DNA from: Glandiceps talaboti
Taxonomy: Eukaryota; Hemichordata; Enteropneusta; Spengelidae
Direction: 5' to 3'
Length of the DNA: 64,000 nt
Assembly: GCF_964340395.1 (NCBI RefSeq)
Contig: NC_135563.1
Location: 18,871,151 to 18,935,150, forward strand
This document shows, piece by piece, positions 37,459 through 51,783 of the stretch (within the stretch, counting starts at the first letter, position 1; each line of letters begins with the position of its first letter). The position numbers and the translations under genes were made by a program. The notes beneath the pieces are model-generated. The model ran no database searches. It was not told the origin of the DNA and saw only the letters and a program-made list of their open reading frames with translations.

Positions 37459-38061
37459 CTGCAATGTGATTAATAATATGTTACTCAATATGCATGGTAA
37501 GATTTCTGTAAAAAAAAAACCTCACATACAGCTGCTCGCACATCTAGTAAGTTCACTCCAATACACACTATTATGTATTGACTTTATAGCCAACAAATGT
37601 ACTTGCCTTATCTGTCATCCCCTCCTATGTGACTCAGTTGCAGTGTTATAATGTTTGGAATAAAAAATTCATTTGTGCAATGTGTGCAGTCATATTGGTT
37701 TTAACATTTCACTTTCAAATACATACACAGCTTACCACTTTCCTCTTATCTTCAATGTCAGAAAAACATGCTAAAGAACGGAAATGTCAATGAGTACTTG
37801 TATATTTCAACAGACATCTGTTTTGCTTTGATTTTTAATATCCTCACCAAAGTTACTGATTTAAGAAGAATTGTTGGCATAATAAATATGAAAGTGTTTA
37901 GTTGAACAGAAATGTATGTACTATGGGTGTCACCACATGCGTGTATGTATGTATGTATGTATGTATGTATGTATGTATGTATGTATGTATGTATGTATGT
38001 ATGTATGTATATATGTATGTGTGTGTGCGTATGTATGTACGTACGCACATATGCACACATG

Positions 38062-38095
<34 letters not shown>

Positions 38096-39724
38096 TGTAT
38101 GTATGTATGTATGTATGTATGTATGTATGTATGTATGTATGTATGTATGTATGTATGTATGTATGTATGCATGCATGTATTAAACATATACATTCACATG
38201 ATTTGCATGCATGCATGCAATATTTATTGATTTCCACAATCAATAAGTATATAAAAGGAATACATATATGTACAAAAAGATAAATAAGATAAAAAAATAA
38301 ATTACTGAAAATGAATTATTATGTATATCACAGACAAGTAACACGTTATCTGTGTGTATATGCATGTTTAAGCCTAGAGATTTAAACTGATTGTCCATTG
38401 TACAATATTTAGCACTTTATATTTAAGTCAAATTGGCATATCTTGTGTTTCGTTTGTATTCATTTTTTCTTTCAAAAAAAATTCCCCTTATCTTTACAAC
38501 TACAATTTGTTTTCTGGCATTATGTAGCTGCAATAATTGTAGTGTATTGTTATAGTGCAATCCCAGAACAATACAGGGCTGAGAAACAAAAAAATAACTA
38601 TACAATCCTTGGGGCTAGCACTGCAGTAATGATAAATTATACTGAATTGAAATGAAATGTAGATGCCACTTTATCTGTTTCAGTAGTGAGGAATAGTATG
38701 AATATAAGAGTACTACGTTAAGACTAGTAAGTTGCGTTTCATATGTATGATGCTGTTCAGTATGTACATTATGTGCATAGTCTCAAATTCCAAGCACTCT
38801 CACTTGTTTGCTCATTGGAAATTCAGCTGAAAAAATAACTTGGTTTCATCCACTGAGATCTCACATATAATATCAAAGCAGTAACAAAGCAATAATTGTC
38901 CAAAATACGGTGTATACTTATATTATAAGCAACAATTCTAGTACTGAATACAGCTCCTTTGCTGCAATGCAAGATCGTTTGTATGTGTGGGAGATATGAA
39001 AACGGAGTGACACTAACGCCGTACACGGGCTACCTAAAATAAACAATGGATGGAAAACCATTTTCTCTTTCGTTTAAAAACTAAATATATGTACAAACTG
39101 TTATTTTATGCAGTGCATATTAGGATTATTTGGATCCCGGCTTGAGTACAGTCAGATTGCAATTAATTTCTCTGATTTGATAAATTATATGGGATATCAT
39201 TGTAATTTAATTTGCACGTGAACACTGACATATACAATGGTACACACGAATTTGCATGCCATATCGAGCAAACTCGACCCTTTGATCACTCCAAAACATT
39301 TCAGGGTATACGAGTGTAACTATAACGATAACATTTTGTAATATATAAAGGAACGGGAACGTACCATATTTTCTCTGCAATCATTCCAGTTTTTACGTTA
39401 AAAGTGAATCTCTCCAGTCTCTGGGTAATTCTCGTCCCCTAGTCCGCTTATCTCGCTGACCCAATTAACATGCGCCCTCAAACGGTCTCCTCGCAATCAC
39501 CTTATGACCTCCTAAGTGATTCGATATTTTCCCCGTTGATCATCAAAGTGCAACTTTACACAGATAATCTGAATTAGATGTTCGTATTTTGTGATTTCAT
39601 TTCAAAATGTTTAAGTAATAAGTGATATTAAATAGAATAAATACCCACTGATGAAACTTTCTTTCTTTAAGGATATTACCGACAGCCTTATTCTGTTTTT
39701 CCAGTAACTTACAAGGTAGACAAA
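37459..39724. other. Interval between the divergent zinc-finger and ARM/SPRY genes
   Basis: About 2.3 kb that should hold the promoters of both genes and an upstream exon of the zinc-finger gene. It contains a large TATG microsatellite (listed). No TATA box is certain. The last 400 bp (about 39380-39775) is visibly less AT-rich and is the best place for the ARM/SPRY promoter. Confidence 0.5.
37940..38172. repeat. (GTAT)n microsatellite, two blocks
   Basis: GTAT repeats fill about 37940-38010 and 38067-38172, separated by a degenerate GTAC/GCAC stretch. Long open frames in all six frames here (M-Y-V-C or H-T-Y-I repeats) follow from a 4-bp unit without stop codons and are not genes. Confidence 0.95.
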
Positions 39725-39772
39725 ATGGCAGCGGGTACCTTGAAAAAGACATAAACTATGGAAAAAGTCTAA
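39725..39772 (+). promoter_or_regulatory. Two short uORFs before the ARM/SPRY start codon
   Basis: ATG at 39725-39727 opens a 9-codon frame closed by TAA at 39752-39754. ATG at 39758-39760 opens a 4-codon frame closed by TAA at 39770-39772, four bases before the main ATG at 39776. If the transcript includes them they would be expected to reduce initiation at the main start. Confidence 0.5.
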
Positions 39773-39775
39773 AAG

Positions 39776-42700
39776 ATGTCATCGCATGGTAAACAAGTAT
39801 TGGTTTTAGCTACTGGTACAGCCATAGCATTAACCACGGTGGTTCTGGTACAGTATGTAAGGCGAACTGTTCGAAGGCTTTGCCGCCAAAGGTTGGAGCA
39901 ACACATCGATGACTGTGAGTAACTCGTACATGATTGTAAATTTCTGAACGTGGAGATCGTGCAATGTTATTGTTGTCGAAAGGAATTTATTTGTTCTTGA
40001 ATTTTTTTGTCACCGCCAACAAATCTTTTTGATATTTTCCTAATTAGCAGGTACAACTTGATAAAATTTAATAATTTCAATTGGATTAGAATTTTATAAC
40101 TGAACTCCAAATAAATACACAAAGAATTCATTGCAGAATAATAAAGTTTGAGCAGACGCTAGACTTGGAAATGAGGACAAAAATAGTAGACAACACAAAT
40201 AATCGAGTTTGACCCCTCGATCAACAAAGAGAGGTGCACACTATATGTACATCATATCATGGCTACTTTTTACAGAACTGATTTTATTTACTGCACTTCT
40301 CATTCCAGTTATTAATTATGAAGACCTTGGTGTCCTTGCTCTAAAGGCTCCCCAAATCAACCTAAGGAGAAGTGCTGAACAAGTCATTCTTGAGAAAGTC
40401 ACAAAGTGTAAGTTACAAATTAACGTATACTTTATAATTCTTTGTTGGTCAACCTCAAGATTGCTTTCATAATTACCATATGTGTATACACAACTATTGT
40501 AGAATATACTGTATTCTTATGACATCTGTCTTCGATATTGGACCAGGTGTTTGTATACAAAATGCAAACTAAGATATTTTAAGCGACAACCCCTCATCTC
40601 AGGTTGGTGTACACAAAAGTTTGGTACTGCTGGTATATTTTCCAACATACCGCACAAACTGGAAGGTGAATGCTAAATGGAGTTAACTTTACAGTGTATG
40701 CCTGAAATTATATAAACGCCCTTTTCTGACTCTTTTTTGACCCTCTCTCGTGCAAATGCAATCATACAGGAATATAAATGATTGTAATACAAAATTGGAC
40801 TTATTGTTTGTTACAGCTCAGTTTGACAGTATTTTGAAATGGTGTGAAAATGTTGATGATGAGGAGTTAGCCTTGAAGGCTGTCACTGTACTGTATATTA
40901 TCCTAAAGAATGGTAAGCCAATTTTTTATTTACAGTGAATTTTACATGGGGTATCATATGAATGAATGAATCTTTATTTCACCAAAGTTAAACAATAACG
41001 AAAGAAAAGACAAAAGTGTGAATACAAAAAAAAATACTAATAAAATATATTAACTCTGGTGGGGACCATGGAAATGGAAATATGAAACCAACGAGAGACT
41101 TTCAAAGACTCCTTTCTATTTTGAGATGGATATCAATAATGCCTTTCTGGTCAACTGTTCCAAATGTCAATATTGAATATACATGTACATCAAGGAGATT
41201 TTTAATACCTCTGTTTCAGTTTCACTATTTTTATCAACCAGTGAGGAACTTATAGATGTTCTCATATTCTCTAGATGTGAAATTGATTGTTCAATTATCA
41301 AAACAGGTGGCAGTAGGGGAGGACAATAGGTGACATACGCAAGAAGTTATTTCGTAGAAATAAGTATCATGTATTCAAACACACTTTGCAGCCATATTGA
41401 AAATAACATAGGACAAGGACATTATAGAAAAGGGAAAATGAAGGATTAAAATGACTCAAATACCAATAAATGTTGAGGCAATACACCTGAAGTGAACAAA
41501 GCTTGTCAAGTAACTCATTCATCACTTCACCCTGAAATGAAATAAGCAGAAATATTTGAACTGCCTCAGAATGCTATTGACATTGTTGACTTGAGTTGTG
41601 AAACACACTGAGAAATAAGACCATCATTGTTCATACAAGACTTACATTATTGATCTGTGTGTATGATGATTACCATATGCATATCTCACATCAACAGCAC
41701 TCCTAGTGGTCAAACTAGTCAATCTTTTGTCTTTTCAATAGATTGCCTATGACAAATAAAAGTTAGATTTGCCAGGTTTGTCTAATATTAAGTGCCATAA
41801 CTTGGTGTTTTTTTTAAATATCTTAGAGAACCAGACTTTCATGTTAATAATTTTTTACCTTATTTTTTAAATTTCAGTTAATTTCAAGGATTTACCAGAT
41901 GAAAGAAGAATCCTGTCTGTGATAGGTGCTTCTTACATGAGAAGTGTTCATCCACCAATCTACAACAAGCCATGTAGTGAGAAGTTTGTGAAGCAAGGCA
42001 TCGATACAATGCTAGTTGGTGTTATATTTGATATCATTTGTGACATGGGTAAGTGAACTGGGGTAAATAGATGATGGTTGTGCACAGCGCAATTGTTGAG
42101 ATAAAATCTGAGTTTTTGTTTCCAAAAACCCATTGCCATTGGTCAGTGCTTAAAGTAGACAGCAATGCTTAACTGAAACATTAAAGGTCTTATCTTCTTT
42201 ATAAGGGCAAAATGGAAATGATATAAAAGATAAAATAATACAATAAATGGGGTATGCTTTATTACAATAATATGAGTGTTTATATAAGGGAAAGCCTTGT
42301 GTTGTTTGTGAAAACTAGCAACATATAAGAAATTTATGTTAGTTTTACATTATCTTTGCAGAGGACAGGAAGATGATGCTGGTACATGAAACTGATGGTA
42401 TCCTAGCAACCATCTTAGAACAGATGCAGACAACAAAGAGTAAAGAAGTAATGAGATATTGTCTGTTTATAGTTCATCAGATATGTCTAAATGGTAAAAA
42501 TAGCTTATTACTTACGTATGACACAAGTTTTCAATAACATAGTAGTATGGTGTGCTCATGTCAACCAGAGGTCAGATTTGAATGTAGTTGACACATCATA
42601 TCAAGCATGTATGATGTCATGCGTAATTTTTCTATATGATGTTCACTTTTGGTTTATATGGAACTCAAATGTAACAGCCATGGTGTGTCTTCATATTTTC

Positions 42701-44922
42701 TACATCATGTGGTCCACATGTAACCAGCATGGTATTTTATAGTATAATATGATCTTCTCATATAGTTTGCATGTGACATTTTCATATAAGCATGGTGTTA
42801 GCATGACTTCTGTCTGTCATTCTGTCCTATGCAGTGTGCCCTCTAAGTCTTTGATGTGCTACTGATGCACATAATTTCTAGTGACGCACCAAGATTTGGT
42901 GTTCCCCTATCTCTTACTATGTGGTGACTCGTAAGAAATGCTCACAACAACAACATTTGGCTGTCATTACTACATAGGATGTACACTTGTTTTGGCAATA
43001 TTTCATTTTGTGTTTCCTATTTCAGATAACCTCATTCTTGACTTGGTTGACCATGGCATTGTGGGTATAATATCAGACATGCTGGTCAAGTATTGGGGTG
43101 ATACTGTCATTCAGAGAATTTGTATACAGATGTTAGTTGTTACCATAAATACCCATAATATAGGTAAGTAAGACTTCCAAATCTAGAACATTTTGGGATA
43201 TTTATCAACACACTATGAATTTTATGACTTTTATCAAAGGTATTTTATCTGCAGCCTTTTGTGTTCATTAAACATTTCCAGTATCGGATGACAGGTTGGT
43301 TGACCAAATCAGTTATATGCAAATTTTAATTGACCAATGAATGGAAAAATATTCAATCAGCAAATCTTTTATAGAATAGGTTGACTTGATAGTCAAACTT
43401 TAGTTGACATGAGACTTGTATTAAAGTTTCAGGTGAATTTTAAATAGGTTGATTAAAATCATCATGTCGATATCCAGCAGAACTGGTCGTAAAAGATTGC
43501 CAAATTGATGACTTACAACATACAATCCAGAATCAGCACTCAGCAACCAAGTCAAAACACATCTCAAAGTCATTCACACTCTTAGCATATATTTAAAAAA
43601 AAAATATATATTTTATGAGGAATGAACAGCGCCCTCAGTGGTGTAGTAGCTGATGATACATACCAGTGTACTAATGTTACAATCATAGGTGATGGGGCTG
43701 GGGTGGGAGACAAACCAAGCCAACAACCTCATCATGGTATACTAATACATTGATGTATGCAGTCACGACTTGGTTTTCTTTCCCTGCTGTACATACATGT
43801 ATTTCAAAGAAATATTCACTTGTTACAAGATTTCAACATTTATTGCAACAATATAATTGCCTGTTGTAATATGAGGGATACTTTTAATGAAAAGACCTGA
43901 AATTTATGACTTCACTTGGACTGTAAGAAACGTCATGTCGTTCTGTAGTGGCTGATAAGCTTGCTATCCATAACAATGACAGTGTTAAACAGACACTATT
44001 TGATTGATATATGCATGATATTGTATTTGCACCTACAGATGACAAGAAGACATTAACTGAGATATCTGAACACAATGTTATTATGCATGCTGTTATCTGT
44101 TTGAAATCTGAAGAGGCTGTTCTTGTGTACTGGGCAGTTGCACTGCTTCATGAATTTGCAATCAATGGTAAGTTAGGGAGTCTGTCTTAGACCCTGTTTA
44201 CATGATGCTGAGGTATGCATGCTTCTATCTCTTATGTTATCTTTGCACATGTACACAACAGCATTATTTTTTATTAGTTCCATGTCACAAAAGTTTGTTA
44301 GTCTATTGTGTAAACTCATGAAAATGAAAACATTGATTTTTAGCTTTTTTTAAATTTTTCATCTTCCTGTAAACATGGCCTTAATTTGCAGGATCTTTGC
44401 ACTACTATTTTTACTTGATTTAAAGCCAAGTGATGATCATTCTTTATTTGATTTCAGAGGTTTGTCGTGATGAGATTTGCAAGCTACCATACCTCATTAA
44501 AAATTTACAGAAGGCCTTGTCAGCTGGCCAATCTAATTTACAGAGATTAGTATTGAGAGTGATTTGTTTCTTGGCATTAAGAAACGGTAAGTTTTAGGAT
44601 TTTTATACATTTGACCAATGATCATGCCTTCGCTTTTCATGCATGCACAGAATATATTTGTTTGTTATCCTGTGTTACTTACGTATTGTGTTATGATATG
44701 CTTGCTATGATATGCACACTTTGACTGATTAACAAACTATAATATATCTTCCTTGTGTTCCCTCCAAATAGTAGACCCTGTAATATACCAAACTACAGCT
44801 TTTGCACATACAATGTACGTTGCAAATAATGATCTCGCAATCACTTATGTCCACCACCTTCCTGGTTTCATGTAATCCTAAAATAAAACCAATCAATCAA
44901 TCAATCTGTCAATCAATCTGTT

Positions 44923-44983
<61 letters not shown>

Positions 44984-47900
44984 ATCAGTCAATCAAAAAA
45001 CATATCTTTGGAGTACTAAAGCAAGGTAGCTTTGTACAACAATTTCTAAGTGCTGTAGAAAGATAATTTCTAGCCAGAGTCTTCCAAGGTTGTAACCTAT
45101 CTATCCCCAGAAAAGTAATGTTCAAGATAGGGCAAATTTCACTTCTTTCACCTCTTTCACCTCTTTAACCTCTTTAATATGCATATTTCACCTCTTCCCC
45201 ATATTATAGTACTCAGAATTCAAGACCTTCAGACATGATCTTATATGTTGTTTGTAATTTTTCTTCAGATCCATTCAAGTTATCCATATTAAACTGTAAT
45301 CCCATTGTTACACGTCTACCTGTATGTCTGGCCAGTGGTGACAAAGATGTGGTACATTGGGCCTTGGTCTTGACCCATGACCTAGCCATGCTAGGTAGGT
45401 GAACAAGAATTTCATAAATATCTCAACTTATTTCATGCACACAGTAGTTGTTCTATGTGACACATCGATACGATAAAACAATTTATTTATGTTGTTCTAA
45501 AATATGTGTTATTGCCTGCCTATTGCCTACACTATAAGATGCCTATTACCTGAGGGCTGTTATGTAGCAGTTATTTTCCAATGAGGGGTGTTCTGACATC
45601 TTGTAGTATCCAAATATGGCAAGGCAAGGCAAGGCAGTAAGTGTTTCATAAAAACATCACATACTAAGGCACTTAAAAATACTCCTTTGAACTCCAGAAT
45701 ACAATTTTGTGATGACCTAACATATATCTTCTTCAGATTCCTTTGTGATGTCTGTGAACATTGCAATTCAAAATGAAGTTGTTGAAGTTCTTCCTGTGTG
45801 TGAAAACAAGTCTTGCATTTTATCTGGCAATTACTTGATAATCAAACTTAGTATACATGTATATTTGTAAATAACCAGGAGAAATACCTGAATGAATTAA
45901 GAGTGCATTTTGATAAATTTTTCAAACCTATTTGGTATTTTGTTACAGGAAAGGCCGCTGTTGAGAAACTGTTGACAACTTGTGAAGGAATAATTAAAGT
46001 AATGGTACCCATAGCTAGAAGTCAAGATACAGCACTGGTCAGATTATTGGCTGAAACATTAGGGTTCTTCTGTTGTTGTGGTAAGTTGTCACACTTTACA
46101 GTTCATCTGGACTAAATTCATCAAGGTCCTCATTTCATCTTAGATAACTTTGTTTTGCTGTATGTCATACTATTGAATATTGCGAATGGAATGGACGTGG
46201 GGAACCCCATACACTACAATAGTCTTCATTGTACTTGATTGGTACTTAATGGTTCAGGAGAGAAACCCCAAAATGACTGACATGCCATTTATCACTTTGG
46301 CCAATGAGAAGCAGGAAAGCTTATTAAAGGCATTCTCCTTTCTTTTGAAAAATAAAATGTATAAACAAATCAATTTTTGGCTACCTCGTATCTGTTTTGC
46401 ATTTCATTTGCTATCAATGTATCAAAAGCAGTGTTATGGTGACTGATATCCATTTTTGAGAAAATTATCAGGTAAAATGCAATCATGAAGTAAGATTGAA
46501 ATATACTTATGTAATAAATGTAGCAAAACTCTCTCCCTGAACTAGTCTTCAAAGCACATAAAAAAATCTGGGTCATGTAGGTTCACATGTTTACCTGGTC
46601 ATACCGATATGTCTAGTAGACTCGCAGGTAAATGTTTATTACTGTGTTTTATAGAACAACTACAATACCAAGTAGTGAAAGCAGGCCTTCTAACAGCTGT
46701 ACTATACTTTGCTGAATGCCAAGACCAAGAATTGACATTTTGGTCATCTGCACTATTACTGAATCTAGCCATGACATCAGGTAAGCTGGATACCATCTCA
46801 GTTTATGTTAGTAAAAGAATATATGAAGAGTTGGCATGAAAATGATGTAACAGGAATCAGTTAAAGAACTGTCGACGCCCAGCTGGCAAAATTATAGATA
46901 TTCAATTGCTTGTTTGTGTTGGCAGGGATTCCGCATGATACCTTGTGTACAGTTTACAATCAGTGATCTCTTAGATAGTTGAAGTAGACACGTGAAGTAC
47001 TTAGAAGGGTTCTATTGATTGGAAAGTATATGTTGTAGTCATCAATGAAACCACAGATCTTGAAACAGACATTCCAGGGTCTATGACAATACAGGCAACA
47101 AATGATATTGATTATTGTCGACATGTCATTTGTGTTTTATCCAATCGAAACAAACATTGCAAAAAGCTTCATGGCGGCTGTAAGCAGGCGTGACTTTGCT
47201 GAGTTGTGATTGGCTAAGAGTTCTGTTTGATTGACAGGAGTGGAACCATGAATACCATACCATAGATCTTGGATATTCTATTCATACTATGGTCTATGAC
47301 CAGATATGCTGCTAAAAGTACACCACGATAGAAGCAGTCAAGTCTCAATAAATCTCAATAAATCTCAATAAATCTCAATAATCTGTGATTACATTATCAT
47401 TTCCATTTATCTTATAGACGACATTAAAGCTGAGATATTGAAATGTGGAGGATTGCAATCACTGGTAGATCTATGCATTGGTCAGTTTGACAATACACAA
47501 GTCGTTACCATGGCAGCTAAAACACTGAGCATGCTGGGATTTGTGGGTAAGTTGGTGTGTCAGTGTCTGTTAAACTCATTGTGTACGAGGAAGAAAGATG
47601 TCCGACTCAATACATTACCTTGAGTTGTTTTGTCAAATTCTACACTAAATTTCAGTTCTTCCAAAAAGAGAATAAGTTTGGAAGTGTTTTTTGTGTGGTA
47701 TTTCAATATTTCTATTCTCATTGGAGATGATAATCTTGCAAAGAAAGCTTCACTTTTATGATGTTATTGCTATTGCAGATTTCTCGTGTCTTGAGGTCAA
47801 AGTTCAATGTGACAGTGAAAGTGCCAGCATAACTGTTCATGGCAAACCACATTATTGCAATGCACCTGGGGTAAGTAACCAATCAGAAAAATGAATACTG

Positions 47901-48509
47901 GTATGATTTCATGAGCTCAAAGGGTTCTTGATGGCTCAGTGCCGTGCGTCCCTCTTACCACTGCATAGCAGTTGGGGTTCGAACTCTAGTCTGGCTTTGA
48001 TTATATAGATTGACTCTACTGGACACAGGTTTCCATGGACACTCCAGTTTCCTCCTCTGTCCATGGGGTTGGCTGTCACTGGATTTCTTAGAAGACAACT
48101 TGATGAAACTTAAAGAACTATCTAGTATAAATAACTAGATTATTACTATATTGTGTTTTTATTTAGATAAATGTAATGTTATGGGACACTATGATGAATG
48201 AAGAGGCCATATATCAAAACTTTAGTTTAGAGCAGTATGCATCAGTTGGTGATTTACAACTAGACATACCATGTCTAAATGCCAACGAAGGACGAAATAT
48301 TGGTAACATTGTATTTATTACAGTTAGAGGGAAACATGCTGATGCATATCTGAAGGGTGAGTAGAACATTTTGATTTTTAGCTAGAATGGTGCCATCAGT
48401 GGCAGAAAGCACATATATTTGACTACATCAGTAGAAGTCTTTACCATGTTATGTGCCTATCAACTGTGATTTAGCAATTGTATAATGTGTATGTAAATTG
48501 TTTATTAGC

Positions 48510-48563
<54 letters not shown>

Positions 48564-51500
48564 ACAGAGACAGACAGACAGACAGACAAGAGAGTAGGAG
48601 TAGTAAAGGAGAGGATTCCTGAGAAACATGTACACCATACACATGATGCAATTACTCAGTCAATTGATATCAATTGAATAATTGTCTTATTACAGGTTTA
48701 AAGAATGTGTTACTCCTAGATGAACAGACATCATTTGGTGGTGTTACTACAATGAATGAATTGGACCTCCCTGTCAACCACACATGTGTTATTGTTGGGA
48801 CACTCATAGATGATAACAAACTGAGAGTCAAAGTTATGGACAAAAGCATAAAAGCTAGTGAATTAGAACTGATGTTTCCCTATGGTAAGATATATAACAG
48901 TCAACTCTCTAGTTACATTCATTATTTTTCATGTTTATATCACTTTTAACTGAATGATGGCCATACTTGTAGTAACACATGATTAGTTCATTGCATAATT
49001 AAAAAACTAATATGTAGAGACTCCATTCAAATGTTTTACACCTTGTGATGTTTAATGTGGCATATGTATTTTAAGTCTTGTTTACAGGTAATACAGAACA
49101 GGGGAAATAAAGCACATTCACTATTTTTGGTGCTTGTCTCACGTTTTACAGAATAGCAGCCATATTTTGTGTACAATCCACCATTTTTGTAGTCTTGTTT
49201 GTACAGAAGCTAAGGAACAAAACGTAGACATTCATCAGTTCAAGTAGCTGCTCCTATAAAATATCTGATATGACTTTTTTGCTTGGAAGTATCTTTATGT
49301 GTGACTGTGACCTTTACCTTCCAGGTAAAGTTTTAAAAACATATCCATCACCTATTAGTCATACACAAGAGGAATACCACTCCAGGAAATAGAGACATTT
49401 TCATAAAGTGTGGATTCTGGAGAGTCATTCCATGATGTTTACATCAGTGAAACATCAAGGTGATCTTGTGCCTTTATAGGGTATCTTTGCTGTGGGCCAT
49501 TGCATCATGGGAGTCACCAGAAATAATATATTCATGTTGCACAATGAATATTCATGACTCCAGAATGCTTCTTTCCTTCAGTGTTAAACATCTCATGAAT
49601 ATTCATTGTGCAACTATGAATATATTATAGATGATGTAAAATCATGAAATGACTCTCCAGAACCCATAGTTAAGGAAAGTGTCTTTATTTCCTGGAGTGG
49701 TTTCCCCTTTAAGGATGAGAGTCAGTGTCTCTTCTAAAGGTTTGTTCTGATGTACAATGTCAGCCCCTAATTATCATTCTTTTTAACAGGTGATATTGTC
49801 AACCAGAGAGTCACCAATCTTGTGTTACTACCTACCATAGACCAACTTCTGAATAGTCCACCAAATCGTAGTATTAGTCGAGTCTCAGAATTAGAGTTAT
49901 TGGAAGTATTAGCCAGACATCCTATACACAAAGATGTCATACTAAGTACTGATGGATTCATGCAACATCTCATCAACCTTATTGGGTGAGTTGAATTTCA
50001 TATTTTTTCATCAGTAGTACAAAAATTAGCTTGACTCTTCCTAATATATATTAGAATCCTTAGAATAAGATATAGTGATATGATTTCTATTTTCTTTATT
50101 CATATTTATTCATATTCATATTTTTAACACTAAAAAGTTTTCTTTACCTTGTTTGATTTTTAACTTTTGTAAATTTTGATGTTTTGATGTATGTTTTTTT
50201 ATGAATGTGGATGTTATAAAAACCTATCATGCAGTATTGCTATTTCCCTCATCCACGTTACATGGATGTTGGCATTATGATAGCAATTACACATTGTCAA
50301 ATCTAGGTATGTTATGTTATAGATGTGTGCTAGCCAGAGCTGTTATAGAGATATTTTTTTACATATAGCTGGTACAGCCCCCTGTGGCTCTACATAGCTG
50401 GTACAGCCCCCTGTGGCTCTACATGGCTGGTACTGCTATGTACAACCTTGCCTAGGCATGTGACTGTTACAGAGATGTGGGAGTTTCCCTTCGTAGTAAA
50501 CACTGCAACACAAGTCAATGCTTGGTTCTGGAGTGTCATTTAATGTCAGTTGTTGAAATATACTGAGTTGAAACTTGTTCCTCATTCATTGTTAAAGTGT
50601 AGGTTCTTGCCCTTGATATGCATCGTCTCATTATCAGCAGACATACATATGTAACATAGCTGAACATACGTATTCATGTTTGCTTTATTTTAAGGTAATA
50701 AGCAAAATTCCTGTGTTTTGTCAATTTGCATCCCCCTTTATTTATGTCAGCACAATAACAATGTAAATATCTTTTCCCTTGCAGTTTTTGTTGCAGTCGA
50801 GGTATTGAAGAGTTCAGAACACAGCCATTACCACTAGCCCACTGCCTTGGATCACTCCGAGTATTAGCTTCACTTACTATACATGGTAATCATACAACTC
50901 CTCTTGCTCAGTGTGTTTTTATAGAAATTTGGAAATTGTAGAAGTGCATGTTAGCTTATTAGTTTCATCGTCTAGGGTCAAATTTCACAATGCAGAACAG
51001 AATATGTCTTATTATTTGTCTCAAATCACCATTACTACTAAGTGCTAAGTACACAATGATACCTCTTATATCATGAGATCTACTTTTTTAATTTCCATTC
51101 AGTCTTTTTAAATTCCATTTGATGTTCTTGATTTCATTTATGCCTAAATATGTTTTGTACTGTGTTCGTTCTTTTTTTAATTCTAGACTAATGTGATGTA
51201 ATGTTTTCATGTAGTTCTTCTGTATTATTCATGTCATGGTATTGTATCTACAGTGTTCCCTTAAATGTTTGCTCGTAAGTTATACACTAGTCATTGCATA
51301 GTGACATCAGGGATGTAGCACAGTAGATAGTCAGTACTCCCTATAAGGCATAATTGAGTTGCATAGTGACTTAAGGACTGTAACAGTGAAAAAAGGAAAC
51401 CATTTCTTATCCATATTACAAATCTTAAAAGTAGTTCAGAACTTTACCCTGCTATCACTTTGGATTTTGGTTCTTTCCCTGTACTGTAATATCAATGCCA

Positions 51501-51738
51501 TAGTGACGTAAGTCTTGTGTAGTCACAAAGTAAACATTCCCTGTATATGTCTAATGTCGAGAAACCCACTAATGGAACACTGTAGTATACTATTGGAATT
51601 TGTATGATGTTGTGTTTAGCTGGACTAGAAATTAATATTAACTCAACTGTATCTTTTCAAGAAGGAAAAAAATTGATATATCGTCTACAAAATCTTAAGA
51701 ATTAGTCCCAATAGCTGGTTTTCAAATTGACTAAGTGT

Positions 51739-51783
<45 letters not shown>

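Larger units (their letters stand above)
40309..47546 (+). other. ARM-repeat region, about one repeat per exon
   Basis: Exons 2-12 encode alternating amphipathic helices of ARM/HEAT type. Eight of them (5-12) are 126-138 nt, i.e. 42-46 residues, the size of one ARM repeat. Conserved features include VYWAVALLHEFA, VHWALVLTHDLA and TFWSSALLLNLA at equivalent positions. All introns here are phase 1. Confidence 0.8.
47779..48884 (+). other. ILEI/FAM3-like domain (exons 13-15)
   Basis: Residues about 516-672. The segment has the layout of ILEI (PANDER-like) domains of FAM3, POMGNT1 and CEMIP: an initial V-x-C-D-S-E-S-A-S-I-T-V-H-G strand pair, PGINVMLWD, an F...YAS...L turn, IVFITVRGKHADAYLKGL, and near the end CVIVGTLID in place of the usual W-x-x-x-G-x-K strand. 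The usual Trp is missing. Similarity is from remembered family patterns, not a search. Confidence 0.55.

Noticed and set aside
37758-38283. Several overlapping long open frames on both strands
   Set aside because: They are translations of a GTAT microsatellite, which has no stop codon in any frame; no protein is implied.
46870-47300. Possible inverted-repeat element in intron 11
   Set aside because: CATAGATCTTGG and GGTCTATGAC motifs recur, but I could not define arms or target duplications convincingly.
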